64,000 nucleotides of DNA from Dichomitus squalens LYAD-421 SS1 (lineage: Eukaryota; Basidiomycota; Agaricomycetes; Polyporales; Polyporaceae), in assembly GCF_000275845.1 (NCBI RefSeq), contig NW_006766902.1, forward strand, positions 430,976 through 494,975, in the 5' to 3' direction. Numbering within the stretch: position 1 is the first letter of the stretch; the number at the start of each line of letters is the position of its first letter. A program made the position numbers and the translations under genes. The notes below the pieces were generated by a model that saw only the letters and a program-made list of their open reading frames with translations, was not told the origin of the DNA and did no database searches. Shown here piece after piece: positions 13,248 through 23,367 of the stretch.

Positions 13248-14563
13248 TCATGCGCTCTCCCGCAAAAGGCCAACACAGACATTCACCCAGCCGTCCGCGC
13301 CCGCCATGCATGCCCCGAGCCACGCCATCTCCGTGTCAGGAGGGGCGGGTACGCCCTGGATGAGTGCGTACCCGAGGTTGGGCTTCCCGGAGCTCGGTTC
13401 GGGGAAGAGGAGCGACAGTCGGGCGGTCAGGAACGTCGAGAGGACGTGCATCGTGCCTGCGCGCGCAGCAAGTGTTAGTACCTCGACATGCGAGCACAAG
13501 TAGGGGGAGCTGCGGGCTGCGAGCTGCTGGCTGCGCAGGAGCTGCGTGCGACGCACGCAACAGGAAAGACATGTGCGTGGAGAGGTGGGACGTACCGTCT
13601 TCTAAGATTGGAGGGACGAGATCTTGCAGGACCGGCCCGTCCGGGAGATAGATTCGGACGGGGACGTTCCGGACGTTCGTCGCGCCATCCTTGTCGGGGC
13701 CGGCACTCGACTGCGGATCTGCAGATGGTGGGCGGGTGTGTAGTGATGTCGAAGAAGGCGGTGGCGGTGGAGAGTTTGACCGTGTTGGTGCTGTGGTGGG
13801 TGTGATCTTTGAGGCAACGCGCCAATACTCGTCAAAGTTGTCTGCACGGAGCAGAGGAGGTTCAGCTACAGGAGGGGCAGAACGGACGGGGACAAGACCA
13901 AGTGGCTTACGCTCTTTGATGCCTTCCCAGAGACCATCCTGCTCCGCCTTCCGGAGGCCTGTCATGCGCTTGGTGTTGCCCCAGCGGATGAAGTCGGCCT
14001 CCTTCAGCTGGCCCATGAAGGCTTGCTTGCATGCTTCCGCGTTGGGGGCGAGAAGCAGCTTCTCGGTCGGCGGGGAAGCAAGGTGGAGGATGAGACGGAG
14101 AGGCGTGAAGAAAGAGGGGACAGCATTCGGGCGGGCGGAGAGGGTGATGGTATGGTTGTCGTAGATAAGCCCGATGGGCCAATGCCTGCGGTAAGTACAA
14201 CCTCGAGGTGAGCATGGTCGCCGGAGGGCACACGAGCGGAATGGGGACGGACCACTTGAGGAGAGTTCCCTCGTCGCTCTCGAACCACCAGTCCTCCTCC
14301 TTGAGGACCCTGGCAGCGTTCTCGTCAAAGACGACGTCCATGAGGAAGCGCTTGATCTCCGGGACGAGGAGGGGGAGGTAGCTGACGCGGGGGGCCTGGA
14401 TGTAGTAGCATTCGAGGCCGCGGTCCGAGTTTGCGGGGAGCTCCTTGGGGTCGACGCGGATCTCGAGGGGGACGGTGCCCTCCCATGTGAGGCGGCGGAA
14501 GAGGGTGGTGGCAGCGGGGGTGGAGAACGCGGAGGGCGAATGGCGGGGCGCGTAGGTCGACAT
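13248..14563 (-). CDS. atg5: autophagy protein Atg5
   Basis: Four exons (14253-14563, 13911-14185, 13596-13841, 13248-13456; introns 67, 69 and 139 nt) give 346 aa. Atg5 is the acceptor of the ubiquitin-like Atg12 and, with Atg16, forms the E3-like complex that lipidates Atg8 on the phagophore. Family blocks are in order: RRLTWEGTVPLEIRVD, then LECYYIQAPRVSYLPLL, then KWHWPIGLIYDNHTIT across the first intron, then FMGQLKEADFIRWGN, and a C-terminal ubiquitin-fold end with EMAWLGACMAGADGWVNVCVG. Lys165 in the LKEAD block is in the position of the Atg12-conjugated lysine. The start chosen is the ATG closest to the conserved RRLTWEGT; an in-frame upstream ATG at 14731 would only add translated promoter repeats. 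Its promoter is shared with the divergent membrane-protein gene. Confidence 0.93.
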
Positions 14564-14682
14564 CCCAAGACTCGGTGTCCGACTCGGCGTCCGACTCCCT
14601 GCCACGCTCGCGACGCCTCCTCGACCCGCACGCGACTCTCGCGTGGGACCCCCTCGGCGTCTGGGAAGCCAAACAGGGCAAG

Positions 14683-14727
14683 TGTCCACCTGCCGGCTGT
14701 TCACGTGCCGACTGTCCACGTGCCCGC
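14683..14727. promoter_or_regulatory. three 15-bp repeats with two E-boxes
   Basis: Three imperfect tandem 15-mers (14683-14697, 14698-14712, 14713-14727), each built on TGTxCACxTGCCxxC. The second and third contain perfect CACGTG palindromes (14702-14707 and 14717-14722); the first has CACCTG. They sit 120-165 nt upstream of the atg5 ATG and within 230 nt of the divergent gene. CACGTG is the classical bHLH site in fungi; which factor acts here is unknown. Confidence 0.55.
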
Positions 14728-14744
14728 ACAAGGCCCCCCGGAAC

Positions 14745-14752
14745 TGACGTCA
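14745..14752. promoter_or_regulatory. CRE/ATF-type palindrome TGACGTCA
   Basis: A perfect 8-bp CREB/ATF-family site, 18 nt beyond the E-box repeats in the divergent promoter of atg5. In fungi such sites bind stress-responsive bZIP factors. Position supports a regulatory role; binding is inferred. Confidence 0.4.
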
Positions 14753-14815
14753 ACCGCGGGCTGTGTGCTTGATGGCGTCGCTGCCTGCAATCTTGCGCCA
14801 GTCTCATTCCACGTC

Positions 14816-14821
14816 TATAAA
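14816..14821 (+). promoter_or_regulatory. TATA box of the membrane-protein gene
   Basis: TATAAA, 90 nt upstream of the ATG at 14911, followed by a C-rich leader. Spacing fits a core promoter with a short 5' UTR. Confidence 0.45.
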
Positions 14822-14910
14822 GCCTTCATCACCTCACCCCACCGCCCCTTGCCCTCACTCCCTCACCCCCAGCACGCCCTTGACGACTTCCTCGACGCCA
14901 AGACCTCACA

Positions 14911-16120
14911 ATGCCATCCCACAGCAACTGGTCTGACGGTCTCTTTCTCAAGGTACCTCGTCCTCTCTTTGTTCTCGTATGCAGCCAAGCTCAACGCTCG
15001 CTCTGCTAGATTATCAATGTCGTAGCCTACTTCCTCTTCCTCGGTTCCAACATATTCACCGTCACCGGGCCTCGTGACATCTACTACACCGGCAAGGAGA
15101 CCTACGTGACTCCCGCCCCGTGGGCCTTCCTCATCTGGTACGCTCCCGGCGACCTCCCTTTGTGCTCTTGTCCTAACGTCGATGCAGGTCTCTTATCCAC
15201 CTACTTCTCCTCGGCACCATCATCTACCAGTTCTTCGAGGGTGGCAAGCAAGTTATTATTGACGGTGTTGGCTGGCGGCTGCCCCTCCTTGCCGTTCTCA
15301 ACGCCATCTACGTCAACCTTTGGGGCAGGCACTACTATATCGCAGGTACGCACACGACCTCACGCTCCACTCGCCGATTCCGCACGCGGCTGCTAACTCA
15401 ATTGACGCACTCCGCAGCCTTCGTCTTCGCGCTCCTTGTCAGTTCGGCTGTCACGGTACGTACTATACACTTACAACTATAGCGCCGCCGAAGTTTCACC
15501 ATCTGACCTGGACTGCGCGCACAGCACATTTACTACATCGTCAAGAAGTACCACGAGCCTCAGAGCACTGCGGACGAGGTCTTTGTCCACCTCCCGTTCT
15601 CGCTCTATCACGGCTGGACGACTGTGCTTGTCATCCTCACCGCGTTCGAAGCATTCGGCATCAACGCCTCAGTTGAGCGCGCCGGAGTCTGGACTGACGT
15701 ATTTGCGTTCCTCGCCTTGTACGTACACCTTTCCCCCACGTTCTCAATCACACCCCTCCCGAACATTCGCATCTGCGCTATCCTATGACGTCAATCATGA
15801 CCCCCGTCGTTCTTGTGCGCTCCGCCGGCAGCAGCTGACGTTTTGACTTCCACAGCTTCTTCCTCGAGGCGACGGCCGCGACGTACGCCTTCTCGTCCTC
15901 GGAGGGCGACCTGCCCGCGAGCATCGCCATCTCGTGGTCGCTCTGGGCCATCTTCGCGCACCAGCGCCACCCGGCGTTCATCCACTGGTCCGCGCTCGCC
16001 TTTTCAATCCTCTCGCTCGTCTGGGTCGTCAAGGCTGCCATCGGCGTCGGGCTCAAGATCCGCAACGGCGGCCGTGGGATCTCGCTCGACGAGGAGCGTG
16101 CGCCGCTCGTTGGCAACTAA
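14911..16120 (+). CDS. polytopic membrane protein, TspO/MBR-like features
   Basis: Six exons (14911-14952, 15010-15137, 15188-15345, 15418-15455, 15525-15718, 15856-16120) give 274 aa. About eight hydrophobic segments run through the protein, starting with [14 protein letters not shown] and ending with [20 protein letters not shown]; the tail is short and polar. The segment [19 protein letters not shown] resembles the first helices of bacterial tryptophan-rich (TspO/MBR-related) proteins, where a Pro-Ala-Trp-x-Phe-x-Ile-Trp block begins a helix, but overall identity is unproven. No catalytic motif is visible. It shares a 347-bp divergent promoter with atg5 and has a TATAAA 90 nt upstream. The gene model is strong because all six exons join in phase; the functional assignment is weak. 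Confidence 0.8.
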
Positions 16121-17014
16121 GCTCGTTTGCTGGCGGCCATGTCCACGCTAACGCGTGGACGGAACACGAACATTCTGGACCTCGGAACTCGGACTCGGAT
16201 CTCTTCTGTTCTTGCTTTTCGCGCGTGCTCTCTCAATACGATCCCCCTGGCTGGCACAAAGCACAGTACGACTACCGTAGTGATATGATCGTCAGTAGTT
16301 CCATACCTGCTAGTCCTAGCTACTTCTCCCCCCCTGTAATTGTACCAAAAAGCATCACAATACATCGTATTAGCTGCTGGTAATTACGAAACACGACGTG
16401 CCCTAGATGCTCATACGAGGCGTGTTGTCGTCGAGGTACTCGGGATAGAAGCTTCTGTATCTGTGGCTCGCGCCTTGTGCACCGGCACCAGGTAGCATCG
16501 ATCGGCGAAACAAGTGCGGGTGGGCTTCTCCGATGAACTCATGCTGTCAACCGACAATGATCGTCCGAATACCGCACGCAATCAGGCTGGGTATGTCTTT
16601 TTTTTGGCAGAGGGGCACCGCTTACGGGGTCTAGCCGTACTTATGGTTGACGCTTCACAGCTGAAACGGATGGACGGAAAACAGCTATATGTACGCTGTT
16701 TCATCCACCGCTATCGCCGCGGAGGCTTGCACAGCGGCGAAGAAGCTTGTACGCATATCGGTCGAGCACAGGCCGAGTCGGCGAAGAAGTAGCCTTGCAC
16801 TGGCCGTTCGGTGGACCGTTACAACGTTCCCTGGCAGACAGAAGAGGAACGGGAGCCTTGGCCATAGCCATATAAGCACTTGAATCTCTGCCCAATACAG
16901 ACGACCTTTGCCCCAACAGACCTCTGACACATATAAATTCGCTATGCTTGTGTCATTCGCCATCATTCGTCCCCCTAGTCCCTCACGGGGTCATTGTCCC
17001 TTGTTAAGCTAACC
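16121..17014. other. intergenic, no gene recognised
   Basis: Sequence between two co-directional genes. No open frame shows recognisable domains. A C/T-rich stretch at 16965-17005 directly precedes the next start codon. Confidence 0.5.
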
Positions 17015-18113
17015 ATGCCCCAGACTTCAAGTTTCTCTAGTATGTTTGGGCGTACCATGGAATTCGTCACCCCCGTTTATGAGCCTCCTTCCCAACAGCT
17101 CGGCTCAGAACGCGCAGCTTCTCCGCGTCAGAGAGGAACGGGGGAAGAGTCGGCAAGCGCGCAGTGGGCAATGGCCGTACCTGGCCTTGATGTATGCTAA
17201 CATGATTTCTCTCCGTCAGTGCGAGTCCTGCCACACTGTTCATAAGAGATGCGTGGGCCCACTCCCATGCGAACGCTGCCGCAAAGCCGGCCGCGCCGAA
17301 CAGTGTTTCGAGCACAAGCGTCAGAAGCATGACTGGTCTTCGCTCGTACAGTCAACTTCGTGCTCACCGACGCTTCCGACATCCTCCTTCTTGTCGGCTG
17401 GTGAAGCACCTTCGTTGGACGTTGTCCTGGACCAGGAAGAGTTCCTGTCTGGACCTCCGGTGAGTGCTATACTAGAGGGCGGTAAGGATGTGAGCACTCA
17501 CGGTGCACTGAGGGCCGCACAAACCACAGGAGGGTAGTGCTCCCAGCGGGTACACACCACTTGAGCCCGCGATTGCCGCAGAGTGGCATGGTCAACCCAC
17601 AAGGCACGCGAGGGGCGACATTCCATTGAACACGGCTGCCCACTCAAGCATGTTGTATCCTGAGATACAACTGCACGAAGCCTTGTCTCTGTTACAGGTG
17701 AGTCGCTCTTTACCAGTCGGGGTGTGATATGGCAGTCGTATAGCAGCTGATGTCGTTACCAGGAAGCGCAAGGTACCCACCAGTCAAACACAACGTTCAC
17801 AGGCGGGCGTCTTCCACATGCTCCGCTCGACTACTACGCTCCTCTGGTCCCGAACCAGTGGACTATGCATGACGGTTCAGTGACTATGGCAAGAGCCAGC
17901 GTCGAGCATTTCGCACCGACTTCCCAGACTCAACCCATACCTGAAATGTTTCAATGGGTCGCAGCAGACTACACCACTTCCCGACTTACGACTGCACTAG
18001 GCTCTGCTACCACTGGATGGGCGATGCCTGTGATCGACGCGAGCAATGGAAACATGAATAGTCTAGTCGAGCAGTTCTCATTGAACGATCCGCGGAGACG
18101 TCGTCTGTGGTAG
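17015..18113 (+). CDS. Zn2Cys6 zinc-cluster transcription factor
   Basis: Four exons (17015-17176, 17220-17459, 17530-17697, 17763-18113) give 306 aa. Residues 55-83 form a fungal binuclear zinc cluster: C55-x2-C58-x6-C65-x5-C71-x2-C74-x8-C83, with the basic HKRC in the first half. Each cysteine ligand is present. The first intron (43 nt) is short but has a TGCTAAC branch site and removing it joins exon 1 to the first cysteine in phase. The remainder is Ser/Thr/Gln-rich with no fungal_trans middle-homology domain visible, so the protein is much shorter than most members of this class (often 600-1000 aa). It probably binds DNA in the nucleus; targets are unknown. Confidence 0.85.
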
Positions 18114-18210
18114 CCAATTGCGCCGTTAGATGGTGGAGAATGTGTACGACTGAGCGTAGTGGGCTGCGTAGCCACCGGTCTGCGTAGCCACGTATTCACG
18201 TAGTCGATTA

Positions 18211-18546
18211 CAGTGATTTGCAAAAAACACTGCAGGTCGCATCCGCGCGGCGAGCTATTTGCCCATGTTTGTTCCCGGGCGTTTACGGCGCGAACTTCTG
18301 TTTCGGGCACTGGGCGCTCAGGACCATTGTATCTATTATAACAATGCTTGAGTTGGCAATTCCATGGCTGCTTCGGAATCAAAGGGAAGTAATTTTCCTA
18401 CATCCCTCCTCGTACTCTATCAGATTCAAATGCAAATAAGTACAGAGAATGTTGAGCCGTTCCGTCCCGGGCAAGCGCTTCCCGGGGATGCCAAATAGCA
18501 ACAAATAGCCTTGCCCACGACCTGCAGTGTTTTTTGCAAATCACTG
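18211..18546. mobile_element. MITE-like element, 29-bp TIRs, TA-flanked
   Basis: Perfect 29-bp terminal inverted repeats (18211-18239 and 18518-18546) begin CAGTGATTTGCAAAAAACAC. Both ends are flanked by TA (18209-18210, 18547-18548), the target duplication of Tc1/mariner-type elements. Weaker inverted similarity (a GCTATTTG block and a CCCGGG block) continues inward. At 336 bp with no transposase frame it is non-autonomous. It lies 97 nt after the stop codon of the zinc-cluster gene. Confidence 0.7.
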
Positions 18547-18550
18547 TAAT

Positions 18551-19096
18551 GGCGAAACTCGCCAAACCCTGCGTAATGTAGTCGTGCAAGCGCACATCTG
18601 ATGATAATTTGCCCGAGTCCATATACCCTGCAGAGCCATTGAGTGGACTCAATCCGTACGTGTTGACCAATGTTTTGAGAATTGCAAATACCTGGATATG
18701 AAGACATGCATTCATATTGAACAAGGGCCACCGAGACCTAAGAGTAGATCAGTTAGCGTCAATTGCCCATCTTTGTGATTACATGATTGTTATAATTGCA
18801 GAAGCGAGTGCGCCGTTTTGTGCGTCCGTAACTACTTGACCATTTACACCCACTTGTAATCTCCCTGCTGAGATGTTGTGTACGGACATTCATCTGCTCT
18901 TGTACGACTCACGGAAGGACTTACAAATCCAGTCGTGAAAGTCTCCAATACCACCTCACTAGTTCTAGTCTGCTCGAGTCTGCGCAATGGGGGTAGTCGA
19001 GTAGAGATTATGCACCTATGATATATTACTTAGCATCTGATAGTACGGTAGCATCCTCCATCACCGCTCCGATCTACAAGGGGAAGGTATAGGTTA
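18551..19096. other. intergenic, no gene recognised
   Basis: Between the inverted-repeat element and the 3' end of the Mtf2-like gene. AT-rich patches only; nothing could be supported. Confidence 0.5.
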
Positions 19097-20380
19097 TCAG
19101 AGTAGAAGGGGCCGCTTCTGCGCCGGTCTGGTCTTCTTCGGTGCCCATTTGTCGAAGCCCCAATTGTCTCGAGCGTCCGAATCCAGCGCCTCCTTTTTCC
19201 ACATCTCCTGATCCGCTCCCCATCTGCGCGACCGCCTCGCAGGAGCGTGCTCCGTCGGCTTCGTGCTCGCACTAGTGGCAGTAATGCTCTGGCGCTTCGT
19301 CTTCGTCTTCGGCGTCTCGACGACCGTCAGGCGCTCGATGCGCGCGACCATCTCCCAGACCTCCCCGGACCCAAGCGAGCTCTCCTCCTGCCAGAGCGTG
19401 CGCTCGCCGACCTCGCGACGGATCGTCTCCGCGAGCATACGCGTCCGGCCGTCCATCTTGATCCCGTTTACGCGCATCTCCTCGAGCGCATCTGTCACTC
19501 CGCGCAGGTCACGGAAGCACCGCCAGCGCGTCTCGATCAGCTCGTTGTACGCGGGCGTCGTGCAGCCAAACACGAAAGACGCGATCGAGAGGTTCCGCGC
19601 GTGGTCGAACATCGCAAGTGTGAGGTGCGGGTCGCGGTACTTGTCCCGGAAGGTGCGCATGAGCGCAGCGAGGAGATGAGGGTAGGAGAGCGGTTGAAGG
19701 GGGAGGTTTAAGTCTGAGGAGGCGTCCGGAGTGGACTTTTTGGTCGAAACAGAGAAGGGCCTGGACTCAGACGAAGTGCGTGCAGCGGCTTCAGCGTAGC
19801 GCTCAGACTCGCCGAAGACTTCACGCATGGCCCATTCGAGCAGCTGGAGGTCGCTCTCACAGAGCTCCATCTCCTCCTTTTTGCGGTCAAGCTCTTGGTC
19901 CGCGTCACTGGTCCAGCGGAGACGTCTAGCCGTACGAAGCTGGTCGGCGACAGGGCTGTCGCCGGGAACCTCGCCGATACCGCCTGTTGCGGCCGCATTG
20001 GAGTTCGGTTTGAAGATAGAGTCGAACATTTCGCTGAATCTTACGCTTTCCTGACGGGTCATGGCGACTTTCCGAATATCCTGGGAATTGACCCGCCCGA
20101 TGGACGCCGACTTGAGACTGCGTGGATTAACAGTCGGTGGAGGTTGGACGCGCGGCATGTCTTTGATATCATCGAAAATCTCGTCCCATGGATCCGCCTC
20201 AGGAGAAAAGATGGAGTTGGGCCTTACGGGACTGTTAGCGATTGGAGTTCAAACGTGACACGCAACGCACTTCGATGCAGTGGAGAAGTCCCTTCTGCGG
20301 AACTCCTGCCTACCGACCTCGCGCAGCCCAGAGAAAGACGCTACCCATACGTCAGCGTCACGTCTCATAGAAGAAATCAT
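19097..20380 (-). CDS. Mtf2-like mitochondrial RNA-processing factor
   Basis: Two exons (20271-20380 and 19097-20231) give 414 aa. The N-terminus is Arg/Ser-rich (RQEFRRRDFSTAS) and fits a mitochondrial presequence. After it come DPWDEIFDDIKD and a C-terminal region typical of fungal Mtf2-like proteins: HLLAALMRTFRDKYRDPHL, then MFDHARNLSIASFVFGCTTP and AYNELIETRWRCFRDL. Mtf2-type proteins act in the matrix in mitochondrial mRNA processing or translation. The start is the first ATG in frame. The inferred intron is only 39 nt and its CTAAC branch-like site sits nearly on the acceptor, so the exact junction is the weakest point, although some intron is required because the first frame stops. 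Confidence 0.72.
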
Positions 20381-22513
20381 GATGCATACCTGTGAGGCAG
20401 CGTCCTCCGACGCATGGGCAGACACGTGTGAAAGACTGTCGCGCAAGCATTTGCTTCTTCCGTGATCCTAGCACACTATTGTGAGCAACCTCACAGGATA
20501 TTGACGGCTAGTGTAGCAAAAGGAGTATGGAGGTGTCAAAGAAGCTGCGAGGGGAGAATGGCCGTGGTCGGAGGAGAAGGACTTGGGGGAAAGTTGGCGA
20601 CTTGTGAGCAAGCAACGTTTATGGGCGTTTACAACACCCATTAGCGCGCTTGAAATTATTTTAGCGCTGGTAGCGAGTCGAGTCTTGGTACAGTCGGACT
20701 AGACTTGCTCCTACTAAGTATTCCATAGACCTGCTCGACCATCGATTCCATATACAGGGATATAGTGTATCTAAAAACTGTGCGTAAGGCATCCTCCAGC
20801 TCATGGCGTCCGGCATCAACTCCGGATACGGACTCGTAGCTGTTAGCTCAAGCCTTCCATGATCAGCATACACGGGATGGGAGCCCCGATCTATAGCCAG
20901 CCCCGAATGTATGTATATCGAGTCTGCGGGAGTTTGAGACGCTTCGCTTCCATACGGAAACTGCCATTGGCCTGTGGCACCGAGCTGGGTGTCCGGAATA
21001 CCATGAGAAGGAAGAGCAGTGGGGGATGGCGTCGTTAGGCTGAGTGGATGAGTTGGAAGTATGTTGTTGCTTCGGTCCGCCTATACAATGGTAACATTGC
21101 TTGTAGGTCAAGGGTCTGTGATGCTGTTGGACATGATAGGATACTCACAACAACTTCTCCTAGCATGTTGGTTGGGAAGACCTCGGAGCTGAATGCTAAT
21201 AAGGAGTTCTCGCTTTGCGCCAACTCTGATTTCGGGGAGAATATCCCTTGGACCGGGAAAAGCAAAGCCGGGATATGCTTTCGACGGCGGTGCGGGGTAC
21301 AGTCCTCCCAGATCCCTCTAGCGACACAGCGCGCGCAGGGCAGCCGGCCAATACATCGCTTGTGAATGCTGTGACAGTATTCGCACTAGAAATTAGAGTT
21401 GTAGCGAGGGTTTCGGCTGGCACGAGGGTAGAGTCTCTCAGAATCATACTGACCGCTGTCTTTCTAGGCTTTGTAGCCTCGGGATGTGAAGACTTGTGCC
21501 CCGAACCTCGGGCAACCGCAGAACCATTAGCTAACATTCGTTTTAGTAAGTATCCTTACTTTCGGCTGTGTACTTACAGAGGCGCAACAGGGTGCTTTGG
21601 ACCTGCATGTCGAGATGGGAACCTCAAGATACGGAAGATGTGTGAAGATTATGTCCACGGATGCGAGGTCGTCATATTTATATGCCATTCACCGCTCCAC
21701 AAGGCTTGTCTTCCTAGGCAGCAAGGTAGGAACATTAGGCTCGGGTGTCGGACTTAGCATGCTGAGGTTCAGATCGGCAGGTGGGGCAGGGACAGTGTTG
21801 CCTAAGGTCGAGTACGGGTGACAAGAGTTTGGGTCGCTAGTACGGCGCAGTCCTATATGTACTAGGGATCGCGCCGATATCTGAACGCCCTGGCAGCCAG
21901 AATCAAGGTTACGTCTGCCGGGGGGCCGTGCCATTGGTTATGAACTTGCTATTTGGATTAAATATAGAACATACCAGTGTCAAGGGCGCCGCGAACCGCA
22001 AGTTCTGCGGTTTGATAATGCAGGTATCATGAGAGCGAAGCTCTGTCCGTTTTTCATGCTCCGGAAAAGCAACGAATCGCCCCGACAGACGTCGATACGA
22101 GCGGCGCGATGAGCCGATACGGCGCCGAATGGATTGATAGAGTTCAGAGCATATAGCTGGAAAGAGGCAGGACATGGACATCTGCTTTCACCTTCTTCAG
22201 CAGCGCAGGGCCTCAATCTTGGTAGAGACATTGAGGATGGAAAGTCCTGCCCGGACATGAGTCACGTGGAAATTTCGATTTGTCTTGCAAGTGAGAAGGT
22301 GGATTGAGGCGATTGAGGTGATCACCTGCGTCTGGAAGTGTGAAACATTCGCTAGGCACGCTGCGAAGCCTGACAAGGCTGTGAAACACCAGAGCTCATC
22401 ATCGGCAACATCGTATGAGATCTGAGTTGCAATTCACAACCTGGCTGGCACTGCAATATTGTCCATAGTCGGAAGTCCAGTGATCGTCATATTCTTCTTT
22501 TGATACCTCCCTG
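20381..22513. other. long intergenic region, no gene recognised
   Basis: Several open frames of 70-170 codons exist on both strands, but none shows a domain, a credible codon pattern or joinable exons. A 15-bp stem (CCCTCACxCxxTGxGTGAGGG type) lies near 22550-22571. Old repeat debris cannot be excluded. Confidence 0.45.
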
Positions 22514-23300
22514 TCACGCCTTCTCCGTCATGGTGTTCTCAATTGCAACCCTCACCCGTTGCGTGAGGGTTTTAGAAGAGATGAAGGCTGCGCCGGCAAG
22601 GCCTCTCAGCTGGACATGCCGTTGATCAAAAAGCTCTGGAGTAAGGAAGAGACGCGATCGTGATCACTCACCCCGTTACAACAATACAGGTTGCCGCCAT
22701 CTATGCTGGCCAGCAAGTAGTGCACCGTTGCTGGTTGCCCCAACGGACGCTGACCAATGTCAGACCCGTGCGACTCGGCAAAGAGCAGGAATATGTACTC
22801 CAGCGTTGCCAGAGATATCCTCCGACGCCTTAGCTCAGACATATGAGCAGTCAAAACAGCCAGGACAGGGCACGGCATAACGATATCATTCGACCTACAG
22901 GATCCGCTTGGAAAGCAACAATTGCGCAATATTTACTTATGTGCTCCAAAAAGCCGTAGGGGATCCCAATGACGACCGCAGCAGCGACGTTACCGAGTGC
23001 TACCATGGGAGAGACAAGCACGGCGCATATGGGCGCCCGAATGATGATGAAGTTCGAGACACCGGACTTCGAACGAATCCAGGTGCAAGACGGCCGAAAA
23101 AGCTAGCGGCGTTACCGATTACGAGCCGTTGTAGATCTATCAGACTCTGCTATTGAGGATCGACACGGAGGACATACTGTGTAGAAGGAGAAGTTATCGC
23201 TGAGACCATGCCGAACAGCATCGAGTTGAATGTAGAAAGAGGTGGAGAAACTCAATGCTGGGTATAACAATATGCATTCAAGAAATACGCCGAGTCAGAC
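22514..23300 (-). pseudogene. MFS monocarboxylate-type transporter remnant
   Basis: Pieces of the C-terminal half of a fungal MFS (monocarboxylate permease-like) transporter can be read in order on the minus strand: FYIQLDAVRHGLSDNFSFYT, VIGNAASFFGRLAPGF (the loop and helix 8 signature, usually NAASxFGR), a hydrophobic helix VALGNVAAAVVIGIPYGF, CPVLAVLTAHMSEL (usually PCVAxLxxDMSELG) and a last segment GLAGAAFISSKTLTQRV. The pieces are in different frames with poorly fitting junctions, and there is no room upstream for the first six helices before the asparaginase gene. A truncated, decayed gene is therefore more likely than an intact one. Confidence 0.55.
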
Positions 23301-23367
23301 GAAGTAAAGTCCGCTGATATCAGACTCAGCGTGTTCCTATTTGATGACATTGAGTCATAAGCTCTAC

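Noticed and set aside
13336..14631. 431-codon minus-strand open frame over atg5
   Set aside because: It reads atg5 exons through introns in mixed frames; the spliced 346-aa model explains the conserved blocks.
21248..21757. 169-codon + strand frame in the 20.4-22.5 kb region
   Set aside because: Starts at a plausible ATG but shows no domain, no helix pattern and no joining exons.
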